64,000 nucleotides of DNA from an uncultured Pelagibacteraceae bacterium (GTDB lineage Bacteria; Pseudomonadota; Alphaproteobacteria; Pelagibacterales; Pelagibacteraceae). The stretch is from assembly GCA_902561765.1 (NCBI GenBank), contig CACEQR010000001.1:1-64000 (forward strand), given 5' to 3'. Positions 61,781 through 64,000 of this stretch are shown here, in pieces. Position 1 is the stretch's first letter, and each line of letters begins with the position of its first letter. The notes under the pieces were generated by a model, which did no database searches, was not told where the DNA came from, and was given only the letters and a program-made list of their open reading frames with translations. Both the position numbers and the translations under genes were made by a program.

Positions 61781-63762
61781 ATATTTTTTCTGTTATCTAC
61801 CAGGCTATCTACAACAGAAGGATCAGCTAAGGTAGTAGTATCTCCTAGTTGACCATGTTCATTAGCAGCTATTTTTCTTAATATTCTTCTCATAATCTTA
61901 CCAGATCTAGTTTTTGGAAGTCCAGGAGCAAATTGTATTAAATCAGGTGTTGCTATTGGACCAATTTGTTTTCTTACCCATAACTTTAAATCTCTTTCTA
62001 AATCAAGAGTGCTTTTTTCTCCTGCATTTAAAGTTACATAACAGTAAAGACCATTTCCTTTTATATCATGTGGATAACCAACTACCGCTGCCTCTGCGAC
62101 TTTTGGATGTGCCACGAATGCACTTTCAATTTCTGCAGTTCCTAAATTGTGTCCTGAAACAATAATTACATCATCAACTCGTCCGGTGATCCAATAATAT
62201 CCATCTTTATCTCTTCTACATCCATCTCCAGTAAAATATTTTCCATCAAATTGTGAAAAGTATGTATCTATAAACCTTTGGTGGTCTCCATACACAGTTC
62301 TCATTTGTCCAGGCCATGATTGTGCAATGCACAATCTGCCTTGGGCTTCTCCTTTTAAAACCTTACCATCCTTATCAAGTATTTCAGGTTTAATTCCATA
62401 AAATGGTTTTGTTGCAGAACCAGGTTTTAAGTCAATCGCTCCTGTTTGAGGACTAATTAAAATTCCACCTGTCTCAGTTTGCCACCAAGTATCTACAATT
62501 GGACATTTACTATCCCCAACAGTTTTAAAGTACCATTCCCATGCCTCAGGATTTATCGGTTCACCAACGGTACCTAAAAGTTTTAAGGTTTTTCTAGAAG
62601 TTTTTTTAACAGGTTTATCACCTTCCCTCATTAAAGCTCTGATAGCTGTAGGAGCTGTATAGAAAATATTTACTTTATACTTATCAACTATTTGCCACCA
62701 TCTCGATGTGTCAGGATAAGTTGGTATTCCTTCAAACATAATTGTTGTTGCACCATTAGCGAGTGGACCATAAATTATATAACTATGTCCTGTAACCCAC
62801 CCTATGTCTGCGGTGCACCAATAAATGTCTTTTGGTTTGTAATTAAAAATATATTGGTGAGTCATTGAAGCATAAACCATATACCCACCTGTTGTGTGAA
62901 GAACTCCTTTTGGTTTTCCAGTTGAACCGGACGTATAAAGAATGAATAAAGGATCTTCTGCATTCATCTCCTCAGGTTCACATTTTGCAGAAACTTTTTT
63001 CGTCATTTGATGATACCAAACATCTCTATCACTAAACCAATCTATTTTTTTAGTACCAGTTCTTTTTACAACGATACATTTTTTAACATTTGGGCAACTC
63101 TGCAAGGCTTCATCTGTTATAGATTTTAACGGAATAGTTTTACCACCTCTGACACCTTCATCTGCGGTTATCACATAATCTGACTCACAATCATTAATTC
63201 TGCCAGAAATACTATCTGGAGAAAAGCCACCAAATATTATTGAGTGAACAGCACCTATTCTAGCACATGCCAGCATCGTATAAGCCAGCTCAGGTATCAT
63301 CGTAAGATAAATTGTTACTCTATCTCCCCTTTGAACACCTAAATTTTTTAAACCGTTTGCTGCTTTAGAAACTTCTTTATGTAATTCTTTATAACTTATT
63401 TTCTTTTGAATTTTAGGATCATCCCCAACCCATATAATTGCGGTTTTGTTAGCATTCTTTTTAAGATGTCTATCTATACAGTTTGCTGATGCATTTAATG
63501 TTCCATCATAAAACCATTTTATATGAACATCATCTTTACTATACTTTACGTCTTTTATTTTTTTATAAGATTTAATCCAATTAATTCTTTTTCCTTCTTT
63601 TTTCCAAAAACTATCATTATCTTTAATCGACTCATTATATTTCTTTAAATACTGTGACTTATTAACTAATGCTTTGGTTATCCAATCTTTCTTAGTTTTA
63701 TAAATCGTCTCTTTTTGTTTTTTAGAGATTACTTTTTTTTTAACTTTTTTTTTTTTAGGCAT
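61777..63762 (-). CDS. acs: Acetyl-CoA synthetase
   Basis: [51 protein letters not shown]. Confidence 0.98.
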   Translation of the reverse strand: MPKKKKVKKKVISKKQKETIYKTKKDWITKALVNKSQYLKKYNESIKDNDSFWKKEGKRINWIKSYKKIKDVKYSKDDVHIKWFYDGTLNASANCIDRHLKKNANKTAIIWVGDDPKIQKKISYKELHKEVSKAANGLKNLGVQRGDRVTIYLTMIPELAYTMLACARIGAVHSIIFGGFSPDSISGRINDCESDYVITADEGVRGGKTIPLKSITDEALQSCPNVKKCIVVKRTGTKKIDWFSDRDVWYHQMTKKVSAKCEPEEMNAEDPLFILYTSGSTGKPKGVLHTTGGYMVYASMTHQYIFNYKPKDIYWCTADIGWVTGHSYIIYGPLANGATTIMFEGIPTYPDTSRWWQIVDKYKVNIFYTAPTAIRALMREGDKPVKKTSRKTLKLLGTVGEPINPEAWEWYFKTVGDSKCPIVDTWWQTETGGILISPQTGAIDLKPGSATKPFYGIKPEILDKDGKVLKGEAQGRLCIAQSWPGQMRTVYGDHQRFIDTYFSQFDGKYFTGDGCRRDKDGYYWITGRVDDVIIVSGHNLGTAEIESAFVAHPKVAEAAVVGYPHDIKGNGLYCYVTLNAGEKSTLDLERDLKLWVRKQIGPIATPDLIQFAPGLPKTRSGKIMRRILRKIAANEHGQLGDTTTLADPSVVDSLVDNRKNI

Positions 63763-64000
63763 GAATTTTTTTTTTTTTAATTCTACCCATGTTCAAAATT
63801 ATTTTCCAGCTTTTAGTATCAATAGGCATGACAGATAGTCTGCTTTGTCTTATTAATGGTAGGTTCTTCAAAGCCTTTGTTTTTTTGATTTTTTCAAGCG
63901 TTATAGGTTTTGGAAGTATACTTATAAACTTAACTTTAACTGCAACAAACCTTTTTTTCTTATCTGTTGGATCAATGAAAGCCTCTTTTATAACTTCAAC
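63755..64000 (-). CDS. EVE-domain protein (3' portion; runs off window)
   Basis: Manual minus-strand translation: [81 protein letters not shown]. Confidence 0.8.
   Translation of the reverse strand, partial: VEVIKEAFIDPTDKKKRFVAVKVKFISILPKPITLEKIKKTKALKNLPLIRQSRLSVMPIDTKSWKIILNMGRIKKKKIHA

Noticed and set aside
63755-63780. Frameshift in the EVE-domain gene at the 13-A tract
   Set aside because: The frame remains open through the tract and ends at a TAA overlapping the acs start; no evidence of disruption, though a homopolymer error cannot be excluded.
1-64000. CRISPR array, prophage, transposase or integrase
   Set aside because: No regularly spaced direct repeats and no ORF with recognisable integrase, transposase or phage structural motifs.

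Overview
This 64 kb window is a compact, very AT-rich alphaproteobacterial chromosome segment. Gene content and order are typical of SAR11 / Candidatus Pelagibacter; that assignment is inferred from content, with no database search. Most of it is housekeeping: maeB (partial), rsmI, rdgB, grpE-dnaK-dnaJ, dapB, nth, leuS-lptE-holA, parB-parA-rsmG-mnmG-mnmE, rho, hemJ-hemH-hemE, then ppsR-maf-aroE-coaE-dnaQ, secB, hslUV, hisB-H-A-F-E, a CoA-ester lyase with a malate/succinate-CoA ligase pair, lolA-ftsK, purH, heparinase-like, rpe, and an acetate-type symporter with acs. The most notable signals are: (1) an unannotated ~36-codon ORF at 10437-10547 (-) with an ArfA-like KKGKGS ribosome-rescue motif; (2) a perfect 16-bp parS in rsmG and a degenerate palindromic copy in mnmG; (3) a candidate oriC in the hemE/ppsR divergent gap, with a DnaA-box match and a TTAA-N7-TTAA motif; (4) four head-to-tail sulfotransferase paralogs fused stop-to-start, inserted between mnmE and rho; (5) a truncated tRNA-Gly copy about 1 kb upstream of intact tRNA-Gly(GCC), bracketing a TylF-like methyltransferase in a variable-looking segment; (6) two divergent genes whose start codons abut in a 14-bp palindrome. 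No CRISPR array, transposase or rRNA was seen.
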